A stretch of 64,000 nucleotides of DNA from Muribaculaceae bacterium Isolate-037 (Harlan). Lineage in GTDB: Bacteria > Bacteroidota > Bacteroidia > Bacteroidales > Muribaculaceae. This document shows, piece after piece, positions 48,269 to 55,954 of the stretch. The notes beneath the pieces are model-generated. The model did not search any database and had not been told where the DNA came from. It saw nothing but the letters and a program-made list of their open reading frames with translations. Position 1 is the first letter of the stretch; the number at the start of each line of letters is the position of its first letter. Position numbers and translations under genes: made by a program. The stretch spans positions 1 through 64,000 of the forward strand of contig RIAZ01000025.1 in the NCBI GenBank assembly GCA_003762615.1. The letters run 5' to 3'.

Positions 48269-49270
48269 TTACTTTGCACCGTTATCCAAGACTGTTTTAA
48301 GACGGGCATCTATCTGTTGTAGCGATTCATCGCGCGATATAATCTTCCCGTCGGGACCTATCAGCATGTGGTGAGGTATGCCGGAGAATCCATATATGTC
48401 GTATGGTCGTCGTTGCGTGTTCAGGATTACGGGCCAGGTGATATTATGTTTGTTGACTGCTGCCTTCGAATCGTCAGGAGTGTCTCTTACCGCCACCCCC
48501 ACTATCTCGAGCCCTTTATCTTTCCATCTCTCATAGAGAGCCGACATTTCCGGAAGCTCCTTTATGCAATAGGGGCACCAGCTTGCCCAGAAATCTACGA
48601 GAGTGAATACACCCGGTTTAACAAATGAAGAGAATTTTGTGTTCACGCCATCGATGGTTTCTCCTTCAAAATCCACGAATGGTTGACCAGGAGCCGTTGC
48701 CGCCCGCAGTTTGGCGAAGTTCTGATAATATTTCGCCTTTGACGATTCTTTTAGATTCACAGGTGCTTCCGCAAGCAGACTGTCCACCTTATTATAGTCT
48801 GCATACTTCAGCCATTCGATGCCGAAATACGAACCGATGGGATTTTTCTTATTATCATTATAGCTTTTCTCTACAAACTCTACATACGCATCAGCATCGT
48901 CGAGATTTTCCAACGAGTCAAGGCTACTGAGCATCTTGGCAAAGCTGTCGTTGAGCGGAGTGCCGGATGCTGTCGAGGTGCTGTCGTTGAGAGTGGCGAG
49001 TCCCGGCTCCGTGATATAGAATGCACGCGTGCGTCCGTCAATGAGGACGGAGGCAAATACCGGCTCTGACGGGAGTTCGCTGAGTCGTACCTTCCCATTC
49101 TCTACAGTAGCTGTGGCTATCGATGTTGAGTCAAGGAAATTGATGAGTTCTACAGTCTGCCCTTCGAATTTGTCGGAAAGGGAGATCTCAAGCTCCGTTT
49201 TCTTTTGCGAACATGAGGCGGAGATTAGGGCGGCACCTGCCAATATGAAATTAATGATATGTCTTTTCAT
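48269..49270 (-). CDS. TlpA-like thioredoxin-fold lipoprotein
   Basis: Envelope thiol-disulfide oxidoreductase, probably periplasm-facing. The 333-residue product has a lipoprotein signal peptide (lipobox SASC, Cys about residue 20), a DUF4369-like N-terminal beta domain (about 28-130), a helical linker, and a TlpA/AhpC domain with the redox motif WASWCPYCIKELPEM (about 229-243) and cis-Pro segment GIPHHMLIGPDG. Both Cys of WCPYC are present. The natural partner is unknown. It precedes the acyl-CoA synthetase by 12 bp. Confidence 0.88.
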   Translation of the reverse strand: MKRHIINFILAGAALISASCSQKKTELEISLSDKFEGQTVELINFLDSTSIATATVENGKVRLSELPSEPVFASVLIDGRTRAFYITEPGLATLNDSTSTASGTPLNDSFAKMLSSLDSLENLDDADAYVEFVEKSYNDNKKNPIGSYFGIEWLKYADYNKVDSLLAEAPVNLKESSKAKYYQNFAKLRAATAPGQPFVDFEGETIDGVNTKFSSFVKPGVFTLVDFWASWCPYCIKELPEMSALYERWKDKGLEIVGVAVRDTPDDSKAAVNKHNITWPVILNTQRRPYDIYGFSGIPHHMLIGPDGKIISRDESLQQIDARLKTVLDNGAK

Positions 49271-49299
49271 TAGGTTGCGGGTCTTAATCGGTTATGAAA

Positions 49300-49332
49300 A
49301 TATAACAGGCATCGGTGGGAGGCCGACGCCTG
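49300..49332 (-). terminator. Terminator of the ECF sigma operon
   Basis: Minus-strand CAGGCGTCGG pairs with CCGATGCCTG (one mismatch) and is followed by TTATATTTTC. It separates the DUF4252 gene from the TlpA-like gene. Confidence 0.7.
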
Positions 49333-49398
49333 CATTATGACTCTATGATGATAATTTAGACAAATTTTTTGAGGAGAGGTTTAATTGGTAGGATTTAA

Positions 49399-49480
49399 TT
49401 TCGACAATAAAATTGTCGAAAAACTTTGAAATTATCGAAACTTCAAGATTGTTGAAACTTTGAAATTTAGAGACTTCAAT
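49399..49480. repeat. Intergenic short-period array D with a perfect palindrome
   Basis: TTTCGACAAT (49399-49408) and ATTGTCGAAA (49412-49421) form a perfect inverted repeat. Degenerate 8-9-bp units follow (ACTTTGAAA, TTATCGAAA, TTGTTGAAA, CTTTGAAA, CTTCAATC), up to the stop of the DUF4252 gene. The layout resembles arrays A and B but the unit sequence differs. Confidence 0.6.
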
Positions 49481-49965
49481 CAGCCGTTAAGGGAATAATT
49501 GATTGATCCAAGTGGAATCTTCCCTTCCATATACACTACGCTGACGTTTTCCCCTCCGTTCTGAGTGATGACAAGGAGATGGGTCACGTATTTCTTATCC
49601 CCGGAAAGACGTGCGAAAACGTCATAACGGTAGTAATCCTTCTTCTTGGTGGTCAGTGTCTCAAGTTTGTTGTCGTTCTTGATTCTCTTTATGATTTTCC
49701 AGAGAGATTCATTGGTGCCCCCGGTGTATGTGGAGATTGTCTCGATACACTTCAGATTCTGGCTTGACACAGGAAGACCGCCATAGTTTTCATGGGAAAG
49801 AGGGGTGTCGCCCATGGCTTGCAGCATGAGGGGAGAGATGTAGGTATAGTCGAATTCCGGGTCTGATGCAAGGCTCTCGAAATATTTCTGCGGGCTGCCG
49901 GCAAAAGCCGAAATTGAAAAGCAACTCATGGCTATGAGTATAAAAATCTTGAGTAGGTTCTTCAT
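49480..49965 (-). CDS. DUF4252 family exported protein
   Basis: A 161-residue protein with a signal peptide (about 1-22, ending SAFA/GSP) and a compact DUF4252-like domain. The family is common in Bacteroidota near sigma-factor operons, with no known function. It is the third gene of sigma-membrane protein-DUF4252, 18 bp after the previous one. This suggests it is a target or signal of the sigma factor. Confidence 0.75.
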   Translation of the reverse strand: MKNLLKIFILIAMSCFSISAFAGSPQKYFESLASDPEFDYTYISPLMLQAMGDTPLSHENYGGLPVSSQNLKCIETISTYTGGTNESLWKIIKRIKNDNKLETLTTKKKDYYRYDVFARLSGDKKYVTHLLVITQNGGENVSVVYMEGKIPLGSINYSLNG

Positions 49966-49983
49966 ATCGTAATATTTTTAATC

Positions 49984-50862
49984 TTAATTCGCTTGTTGAG
50001 GGATAGAGGCATGCTCCTCCGGAGAGAGAAGGGCAAGAGAGGAATTAACCATCTCAAAGGCATCGGCTATCCCGGCAAAGGCAGAAGACACGATGTCGAC
50101 AGATTCATAGACATTGCTCACCGTCTGGCTGAGGGTGGTCAGCGGTTGCATGACTATCTCCGAAGGGTCTATGATTGCGGCTGCCAGCATGGGACGTATC
50201 TCAGCTACAGGCTCTGTAAAATCCGGAATCTTCATGTTGGGTGGGAGAGAGAGGGGTTCCGGAAGTGGGGTCTTTGTCTCTGCCTTAAGGTTTTCAGTCG
50301 TTACGTTCGTCGTCTTTTTCTTATCCTTGCGTATGGATTTATATTGTATTCTCACAGACGCATTGCCCGGAGCAGCAACGGTGATAGTTGTCGGATCAAT
50401 TGCGTGTGATTCTTCGGCAGTAGGCGTAGAGGCTACAGCCGCAAGCTGACCTGAAGCCGGCAGTGGATTAGTGTCAGGAAATGAGGGTTGCCGGGATGGA
50501 AGACCGATTGTGAGAATTATCCCCGCTATTGCAGCTGCCGCGCCCGAATATGTGGCGGCGAGTCGCCATTTCCGTTTCCGGCTTGAGGCAGAGATTCGGG
50601 AAATATGTTTCTCGAGTCTTGCTTCAAGTCCGGGCGGCGTCTGGGCTGAGAGATTGTCAAGAGTGCGGAGGTTAAGCTGATGGAGTGCTGCGACTACGCT
50701 AAGGTCGTTGAGTAGCATCCTGTCAGGCATAACACCGTTCTCCTTGCCAGACAATATGCTCTCGGCATATTTGTCAAGCAGACTCATCTCAGCTTCTGAG
50801 ATAGTGGCGTTGAAAAATTTTTCAGTCAGATGTCTGACGGTATTAAGATCATGTTCTGTCAT
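49984..50862 (-). CDS. Putative anti-sigma factor (single-pass membrane protein)
   Basis: A 292-residue protein with a helical N-terminal cytoplasmic part (about 1-95), one transmembrane helix (about 101-120) and a long Pro/Thr/Ser/Ala-rich outer part without clear domains. The N-terminus resembles short anti-sigma domains in composition and position, but I see no zinc motif. It starts 26 bp after the ECF sigma gene. The role as its inhibitor is inferred from context. Confidence 0.65.
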   Translation of the reverse strand: MTEHDLNTVRHLTEKFFNATISEAEMSLLDKYAESILSGKENGVMPDRMLLNDLSVVAALHQLNLRTLDNLSAQTPPGLEARLEKHISRISASSRKRKWRLAATYSGAAAAIAGIILTIGLPSRQPSFPDTNPLPASGQLAAVASTPTAEESHAIDPTTITVAAPGNASVRIQYKSIRKDKKKTTNVTTENLKAETKTPLPEPLSLPPNMKIPDFTEPVAEIRPMLAAAIIDPSEIVMQPLTTLSQTVSNVYESVDIVSSAFAGIADAFEMVNSSLALLSPEEHASIPQQAN

Positions 50863-50888
50863 ATTCCTATATGTTGAGGTAAGAGAGT

Positions 50889-51386
50889 TTATATTTTAGA
50901 GAAGAGTTCGCGAAGTTTCTTTCGTCCGCGCGAGAGCAGCACCCGGATATTATCTTCAGATAGCCCGGTGGCGTGATGTATCTCGGAAGAAGAGAGACCG
51001 CCTACGCCGTTGAGTGTCAGCACCCGTCGTTGGTTGGCAGGGAGAGACTGCAACATATTGCGCAATTTCTCCAGATCGTCTTTCGCCTCTGTCAATGACG
51101 ATGGGGTCGGAGCGCTGTCCGCTATGTCGGGTATTGACCCGTCGATGGCATCAAAGGCAGGGCGCGAACGGCTCACCATTGATAGCGCAATATTCTTGAC
51201 TGTCACGGTGGCATAGCCCGCCACATTTTCTATTTCAGAAAGGCGTCCCCGATTTTCCCACAGACGGGTGAAAGCCTCCTGGATGCAATCCTCCGCATCG
51301 CTCTCATTCCGCAGGATGGTGAGGGCGTAGGCATATAGAGTCTTATGGAGCGGCATCACGCAATTTTTGAACCGGCTTTCGTTCAT
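50889..51386 (-). CDS. ECF-type RNA polymerase sigma factor
   Basis: A 165-residue sigma-70 family ECF factor. Region 2 contains LHKTLYAYALTILRNESDAEDCIQEAFTRLWENRG (helix pattern, about 13-48); region 4 contains the helix-turn-helix LPANQRRVLTLNGVGGLSSSEIHHATGLSEDNIRVLLSRGRKKL (about 114-158). It probably activates its own operon. No TAnnTTTG box lies just upstream, so it may use its own promoter type. An inverted repeat lies 79 bp upstream (51465-51481). Confidence 0.93.
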   Translation of the reverse strand: MNESRFKNCVMPLHKTLYAYALTILRNESDAEDCIQEAFTRLWENRGRLSEIENVAGYATVTVKNIALSMVSRSRPAFDAIDGSIPDIADSAPTPSSLTEAKDDLEKLRNMLQSLPANQRRVLTLNGVGGLSSSEIHHATGLSEDNIRVLLSRGRKKLRELFSKI

Positions 51387-51464
51387 CTGTCAGTGTTATT
51401 CCTGTTATGTCCGGTTGTGTCAGATTTAACCTGCACATACTGAACTATCATAGGGGGATGTATT

Positions 51465-51481
51465 GAAGTTTAGACAACTTC
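51465..51481. promoter_or_regulatory. 17-bp inverted repeat, site 2 (upstream of ECF sigma gene)
   Basis: GAAGTTTAGACAACTTC, a 6-bp stem with a 5-nt loop. Its complement GAAGTTGTCTAAACTTC matches the sites at 25964 and 53611. It lies between the divergent sigma and GNAT genes. Confidence 0.5.
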
Positions 51482-51567
51482 ATTTCCCTTTCTGATATAA
51501 CGACTCGCAAATGAGAAAAATGTTACACCGACATTGATATTTTTTTTCTAATTTTTTTGAAATGGAG

Positions 51568-51575
51568 TATATTTG
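51568..51575 (+). promoter_or_regulatory. Probable -7 element of the GNAT gene
   Basis: TATATTTG fits TAnnTTTG and lies 24 bp before the ATG at 51599. The -33 region is a T-rich stretch without a clean TTTG. Confidence 0.5.
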
Positions 51576-51598
51576 CAAAATAAAAAATATTGGAAAAT

Positions 51599-52126
51599 AT
51601 GGAGAATTTGACAGGATTAGGCAGACATTATCTTTTTCGTCCTGCCGGACTAAGGGATGTGGCTGTAGCCACACGCATTTTGCGAGATGCGGCGCAGAAG
51701 ATGATGGCAGAGGGTAAGTGCCAGTGGACAGAGACGTATCCATCGGAATCCAACGTATTGTCGGATATAAAGGCAGGGAATGCGTATGTGATTGAGACGG
51801 ATGGCATAGTGGAGGCATACGGGGCTATGGTGTTTACAGGAGAGAGTGCCTACGATGATATTGATGGGGAATGGCTCTCTGATTCTCCCTACGTTGTGGT
51901 TCATCGTCTTGCCGTGGCACAATCCGCGCAGGGTAGAGGTGTGGCAAGCCGATTCATGAAGATGGTGGAGGTGCAGGCTGCGGAGCGGGGCATCAGTAGT
52001 TTTCGTGTAGACACAAATTTCGACAATAGGGCGATGCTGATACTGTTGGAGAAAAGGGGCTTCTGCTATTGTGGGGAGGTGCGCTATCCGCAGGGTGGAC
52101 GTATGGCTTTTGAGAAATTGATCTGA
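51599..52126 (+). CDS. GNAT family N-acetyltransferase
   Basis: Transfers an acetyl group from acetyl-CoA to an unknown amine. The 175-residue product has the fold order: YLFRPAGLRDVAVATRILRDA at the start, central strand VVVHRLAVAQSAQGRGVASRFM with the acetyl-CoA loop (Q/R-x-x-G-x-G/A pattern, about 110-118), then FRVDTNFDNRAMLILLEKRGF. The ATG at 51599 is preferred to a TTG at 51590. It is convergent with the island that follows. Confidence 0.85.
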   Translation: MENLTGLGRHYLFRPAGLRDVAVATRILRDAAQKMMAEGKCQWTETYPSESNVLSDIKAGNAYVIETDGIVEAYGAMVFTGESAYDDIDGEWLSDSPYVVVHRLAVAQSAQGRGVASRFMKMVEVQAAERGISSFRVDTNFDNRAMLILLEKRGFCYCGEVRYPQGGRMAFEKLI

Positions 52127-52205
52127 CAGGAAATGAAAAATCTGATCAGATGAGAAACGAGAAATTAATCTTGTGGGAAAATTTTTTCAAAAAAATGACA
52201 ACTTC

Positions 52206-52315
52206 AATGAACCATCCATGCTGCCGGGTGTTGTAATTACAGAAAATCGTTTCATGATGTTAGGTTAGTTAGAAAGTTAAGAAGGCTGTCGATGTGAATC
52301 GGCAGCCTTTTCTGC
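52206..52315 (+). repeat. Terminator-bearing ~110-bp repeat, copy 1
   Basis: Core ACAGAAAATCGTTTCATGAT, then TGTTAGGTTAGTTAGAAAGT, then a hairpin AAGGCTG-CGAT/ATCG-CAGCCTT followed by TTTTCTG. The left 35 bp diverge most in this copy. It is placed between the GNAT gene and the stop of the membrane protein gene. Confidence 0.88.
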
Positions 52316-52340
52316 GTTTATGGATTCGTGTTGCTATAAT

Positions 52341-53546
52341 TTACAAATCCCTTTTACTATATGAGATGTAATCCAACTTATTGAGTAAATCCGAAGCAAG
52401 GATGCTTGAATCAGCATCCGCGTTTTGTGCAAATTCCTTCAATATCTCAAAGGTTAGCTGAGGATTGACCGGATATAGATAGTCGGCAACCCAATTACAA
52501 ATCTCCGGGGAATAAAATTCATCCGAATATGATACCAATTCTTTGATTAATCCATGATCAGAGAGATAATTGATTGTCGTCATTATATCTTTGCTTAGGG
52601 CATGGTGGTCTCCTGGCGAGGGATATTCCACATAATTCTCGAATAGTTCAAATAAATATTCGAAAGCAGTGGAGTCATCCTTTATCTGAAGAGGTGGCAT
52701 CACTTTTTCAAACTCCTCTTCTGTAATCATAGATGATCCCTTGTCGTTGAATACATCTATTCCCTCATCTATCTTTTTGTTAAATTCTTTTGACAAATTA
52801 TCTGGATCAAAGATACTGTTTAAGATTTCAGTCGTTTGTGGAGTCATATATATGGCTCGCACGGGGCTGCCTTTGTAAATTTCAGCGAGGTAAGAGGTGT
52901 CGTTATTCTTATTCCGGAAATAATAGCATTTTTGGTAGTTCTTATTCTCCTCGTCAGAAAGAATTTTCTTCAAAATATCTATCGTATTTCTGTCGGCATC
53001 ACGTTTATTCATCTCGATCACAAGATTGATCTGTATCCCCACATTCTCTTTCATGAAATGGCAGGTGGCCTTTATTCCTGAATTTTTAAGGACGTTTTTG
53101 AGGTGCTCCACACGTCTCTGTCCCTCATTCTCCGCATCTGTAGGGGAAAGCCAGAGAGTTTTCATTACAATAAATTGTTTCTCCTGCCTTTGTAATACAA
53201 AAATGGAATCAGTGCTTTCATCATGGTAAGAATACTTCTTTGCTTTTTGGCGAAAACTGCTTACATGAGTCTCCACACTTGGATCAATCATCCTTATCCT
53301 GCGGCAAAACCAATATTGATCAAGATTCCCAAGTTTTGTTATCAACATAAGTATAATAATGGTTATTACAGGAGTCAGGAAAGTACTGTAATCTATTTCT
53401 ACCCCCAAATAATCACTTAGCCATACGATAAGGAATATCACCAAAGCGACTCCCAATATACCGGCTATACAATAAAGGACATTACGATATTTTCTGAAAA
53501 ATCCTTGTAACGGTTTTGATTCATTATTATGAGACATACTCTGCAT
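52341..53546 (-). CDS. Two-helix membrane protein of unknown function
   Basis: A 401-residue protein I do not recognise. Two transmembrane helices lie at about residues 25-47 and 54-72, separated by a very short loop, so the large C-terminal part (about 75-401) is on one side, probably cytoplasmic. That part is charged and mixed alpha/beta, with a helical C-terminal third. Codon and A/T use look richer in A/T than in the neighbouring core genes. It lies between copies 1 and 2 of the 110-bp repeat and has an own -7 box at 53633. The accessory setting suggests it is variable between strains; function is unknown. Confidence 0.72.
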   Translation of the reverse strand: MQSMSHNNESKPLQGFFRKYRNVLYCIAGILGVALVIFLIVWLSDYLGVEIDYSTFLTPVITIIILMLITKLGNLDQYWFCRRIRMIDPSVETHVSSFRQKAKKYSYHDESTDSIFVLQRQEKQFIVMKTLWLSPTDAENEGQRRVEHLKNVLKNSGIKATCHFMKENVGIQINLVIEMNKRDADRNTIDILKKILSDEENKNYQKCYYFRNKNNDTSYLAEIYKGSPVRAIYMTPQTTEILNSIFDPDNLSKEFNKKIDEGIDVFNDKGSSMITEEEFEKVMPPLQIKDDSTAFEYLFELFENYVEYPSPGDHHALSKDIMTTINYLSDHGLIKELVSYSDEFYSPEICNWVADYLYPVNPQLTFEILKEFAQNADADSSILASDLLNKLDYISYSKRDL

Positions 53547-53610
53547 GGTGCTTAGGTTTATAAGATTGGCAATTAAGTTTAGAAAATAACAATCATAAAA
53601 ATGGTTGAAT

Positions 53611-53627
53611 GAAGTTTAGATAACTTC
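53611..53627. promoter_or_regulatory. 17-bp inverted repeat, site 3 (upstream of membrane protein gene)
   Basis: GAAGTTTAGATAACTTC differs from site 2 at one position in the loop, and the match continues into CRTTT. It lies directly downstream of the minus-strand -7 box at 53640-53633, near the expected transcription start. Confidence 0.5.
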
Positions 53628-53632
53628 GTTTG

Positions 53633-53640
53633 CAAAGTTA
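53633..53640 (-). promoter_or_regulatory. Probable -7 element of the membrane protein gene
   Basis: Minus-strand TAACTTTG matches TAnnTTTG about 87 bp before the start codon. A clean -33 TTTG is absent. Confidence 0.45.
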
Positions 53641-53702
53641 ACTAAAAATAAATTAAACAGATAGAAAAAGTGATGGAAAAATATCAAAAAAAATCACCAC
53701 TT

Positions 53703-53813
53703 AATGAACCGAATGGCAACAGTCGATGTTATAATTACAGAAAATCGTTTCATGATGTTAGGTTAGTTAGAAAGTTAAGAAGGCTGTCGATGTGAATCGG
53801 CAGCCTTTTCTGC
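53703..53813 (+). repeat. Terminator-bearing ~110-bp repeat, copy 2
   Basis: Same element as at 52206, same orientation. It contains a 20-codon ORF (MNRMATVDVI then ITENRFMMLG) that ends just before the hairpin AAGGCTG...CAGCCTTTTCTG. It separates the membrane protein gene from the remnant region. Confidence 0.9.
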
Positions 53814-53825
53814 ATCCGGAAGCCT

Positions 53826-53862
53826 CCCACCAAAACTCTGGCTCTATATGCTCCATGTATGA
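53826..53862 (+). repeat. ~37-bp direct repeat, left copy
   Basis: CCCACCAAAACTCTGGCTCT followed by ATATGCTCCATGTATGA. A second copy with a few changes lies at 54030-54066. The pair flanks the gene remnant and the palindrome at 53972. Confidence 0.7.
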
Positions 53863-53899
53863 CTAAGAAAGATTGGCTGTAAGGATTTGAACCAACTCC

Positions 53900-53926
53900 A
53901 ATTCAGCGGATGGTATCTGCTGAATT
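53900..53926. repeat. Inverted repeat inside the remnant
   Basis: AATTCAGC, one base, GAT, a 3-nt centre, ATC, one base, GCTGAATT. The arms are perfect over 11 pairs apart from the central mismatch. Confidence 0.6.
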
Positions 53927-53971
53927 TGACCCCAAAGGGCAGACCCTGTCTGTCTTTTATGGAATCAATCT

Positions 53972-54008
53972 TTACAAATTGGTCAGACAGTGTCTAACCA
54001 ATTTGTAA
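53972..54008. repeat. 37-bp near-perfect palindrome
   Basis: TTACAAATTGGT pairs with ACCAATTTGTAA, then after one mismatch AGACA pairs with TGTCT around a single central base. It is not followed by a T-run, so a terminator is unlikely. An operator or a recombination site is possible. Confidence 0.7.
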
Positions 54009-54029
54009 GTATTTTGCTCACACATAGTT

Positions 54030-54066
54030 CCCACCAAAACACCGGCTTAATATGCTCTATGTATAT
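54030..54066 (+). repeat. ~37-bp direct repeat, right copy
   Basis: CCCACCAAAACACCGGCTTA followed by ATATGCTCTATGTATAT, about 85 percent like the copy at 53826. Spacing between copies is 204 bp. Confidence 0.7.
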
Positions 54067-54172
54067 GTTGAACTTCTCCATACCTAAAATGCAAAAAATG
54101 CAGTGATTTTATAGAAATTGTGTGATGTAGGTCGGAAGATATGTGATATTCTCAAAAATTTTTTCATTCGGT

Positions 54173-54283
54173 GATGAACCGAATGGCAACAGCGGATGTT
54201 ATAAATACAGAAAATCGTTTCATGATGTTAGGTTAGTTAGAAAGTTAAAAAGGCTGTCGATGTGAATCGGCAGCCTTTTCTGC
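54173..54283 (+). repeat. Terminator-bearing ~110-bp repeat, copy 3
   Basis: Same element and orientation. Upstream, CATTCGGT pairs with ACCGAATG across GATGA, adding a first hairpin before the core. The 20-codon ORF reads MNRMATADVI then NTENRFMMLG. It lies 100 bp past the stop of the minus-strand ATPase gene. Confidence 0.9.
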
Positions 54284-54383
54284 ATCCTTTATGGTGCCCG
54301 ATTTTATATGGAATAAATATTGCATCACATGACCGACACAGACAAACGCATCCCCTTTATCAAAGTGGTGCAGCTTGCCCTCT

Positions 54384-55733
54384 TTACTCAATCACTTTCC
54401 ATGAGCCTCCATTGTCGGGTCCATATCGCTTGATACGGTTTTCTTTCATTAAGGCTTCCAAACGCCGTTTTACACTGCTTTCGTGGATATTGAGTTCTAT
54501 TGCTAACTCTGAACGTGAAATTGTAGGATGAGTCTTTAACAGTTCTACAATACGATTCTTCTGGTCGGTTTTCTGGTCGGTTTCTGGTCGGTTTCTGGTC
54601 GGTTTCTGGTCGCCTCGTATAGATACGAAAATTTCTCGTGGAATAATGGCTGTTACACCTCCTTGTTCAACAGTGAATGAAGGATAGGAAAGATGTAATT
54701 TGTCAAATTCCCTCATTATTTTCTCGTACCCACGTCCCCATGCTTCAATAAATCCGGCACGATAGAACACTTGAGCCATTTTGGGATTGCGAGGTTTGGA
54801 AGTATGTTTGCTCATAAGGGTTTCAACAGTGTAATCTTCAGGTAGAGCACCTTCGTTCCATAAGCGGATATGATCATCATATATGCTCATCTGATTCCAT
54901 GTGCCGATTTGCAATTTATGGACTATACTATTGAATATTATCTCGCGTAATGCGTCTTCCGGTATTTCCAGTGGCTCTTTACGATGTAGACCTTCATAAT
55001 GAATCGGACGGATAAGATATTTGCTGCTCAGCACTTGAATAATTCTATCTGTCATCTGAATCAAATTCCCTTCAATCAAATCTTGGTTTAGCAAATCTGC
55101 ATCATCGGTGCCAAATCTGCCAATCTTAAAACCTGATGTGACGAATCGACGTTGTGGATATTTGCCGAATAGCAACACCGCTCCGTTTGTAGGAATACCA
55201 CCTTTTATAAGACCTAAATTTGACAAAACTTCCTCTTTTGAGGATTCTCGTGAGTCCGCCTCCATGCGACCCTCCTTTATGGCATGGTCCAAAAAGTAAT
55301 CGATGGCACTTTTATCGATATCATTAATAGTTGTGCCATCGCATGGTATATCCTCCCAATTCAATCCCATTTTCTTCAAGAGAAATTGGTGCAGAGCGTT
55401 GCCACGAAGTTCTTGCTTTGTAGCACCGCTACGAAAATAATATACACCTTTGTAAGAGATCGGCATTCCTGATGGGTCAATTATAATCTCAATTACATCC
55501 TTGCCATCCATCACGAGATGATTGGTTTCTGGGAAAACTCCGGTATTGTTGATAATCTTGTTGGGAATATCTTCCAGTTGCTGATGGAGTCTGTCCACAC
55601 CAACAACACTCAAATCATCGTCAATGCCAATGTATATCTTGCCGCCATGAGCATTGGCAAATCCGGATACCCATTTCAGATATTCGTCTTTCCAGATACG
55701 CTTATGCTCTATATTCTGGTTCTCTTGATTCAT
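54384..55733 (-). CDS. AlbA_2-domain ATP-binding protein with C-terminal winged helix (COG2865-like)
   Basis: A 449-residue protein of the type often annotated as ATP-binding protein or RecG-like transcriptional regulator. It has an AlbA_2 nucleic-acid-binding domain (KWVSGFANAHGGKIYIGIDDD near residue 18), a middle region, and an HATPase_c_4-like part (LREIIFNSIVHKLQ near 257, then HIRLWNEGALPEDY). A variable linker (about residues 374-391) is built from repeats of the type TDQKPTRNRPETDQK, and a C-terminal winged helix follows (ISRSELAIELNIHESSVKRRLEAL). Such genes are typical of accessory regions and sometimes of defence or phase-variable loci. The linker DNA is an 11-bp tandem repeat. Targets are unknown. 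Confidence 0.85.
   Translation of the reverse strand: MNQENQNIEHKRIWKDEYLKWVSGFANAHGGKIYIGIDDDLSVVGVDRLHQQLEDIPNKIINNTGVFPETNHLVMDGKDVIEIIIDPSGMPISYKGVYYFRSGATKQELRGNALHQFLLKKMGLNWEDIPCDGTTINDIDKSAIDYFLDHAIKEGRMEADSRESSKEEVLSNLGLIKGGIPTNGAVLLFGKYPQRRFVTSGFKIGRFGTDDADLLNQDLIEGNLIQMTDRIIQVLSSKYLIRPIHYEGLHRKEPLEIPEDALREIIFNSIVHKLQIGTWNQMSIYDDHIRLWNEGALPEDYTVETLMSKHTSKPRNPKMAQVFYRAGFIEAWGRGYEKIMREFDKLHLSYPSFTVEQGGVTAIIPREIFVSIRGDQKPTRNRPETDQKTDQKNRIVELLKTHPTISRSELAIELNIHESSVKRRLEALMKENRIKRYGPDNGGSWKVIE
54561..54613 (-). repeat. 11-bp tandem repeat within the ATPase gene
   Basis: CTGGTCGG starts (plus-strand coordinates) at 54561, 54573, 54584, 54595 and 54606, so the spacing is 12, 11, 11 and 11 bp. 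The last copy is changed at the end (CTGGTCGCC). Because 11 is not a multiple of 3, loss or gain of one unit shifts the frame before the winged helix. Confidence 0.85.
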
Positions 55734-55954
55734 ATCGCAAAATTACTTCAAAATCTTGACATACACAATAGAACAGTTTATTTTAGACTTGTACGATCCT
55801 CTGAAAAAGGCTAATTTGGCATATTGGTCAATACATCATTTTTATATGAAATCCCCAAAACAAGAAATTCAAAACTCCATGCAAGATTATGTTTCGGAGG
55901 TGGGGGAATTAAAATTTATTCAATAGAGTTTAATACTCTATTTTTTTATTCGTT

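Larger units (their letters stand above)
53883..54008 (+). pseudogene. Possible 3' remnant of a coding sequence
   Basis: An open 41-codon stretch without an own start region (GFEPTPIQRMVSAEFDPKG then QTLSVFYGINLYKLVRQCLT), closed by TAA. Its composition looks protein-like and it lies between two direct repeats, so it could be the tail of a lost gene. A short ORF from an internal ATG at 53910 is also possible. I cannot name a family, and chance is not excluded. Confidence 0.3.
53547..54383. other. 837-bp gene-poor part of the island
   Basis: Between the membrane protein and the ATPase there is no complete gene. In order it holds the divergent promoter region with an inverted repeat, repeat copy 2, a direct repeat, the remnant with two palindromes, the second direct repeat, an A/T-rich stretch, repeat copy 3, and ~100 bp of unassigned DNA before the ATPase stop. 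Confidence 0.7.

Noticed and set aside
53871..53926. tRNA gene on the minus strand
   Set aside because: The complement shows a T-loop-like GGTTCAAATCC, but its T-stem fails to pair beyond two bases and no acceptor or anticodon arm can be drawn.
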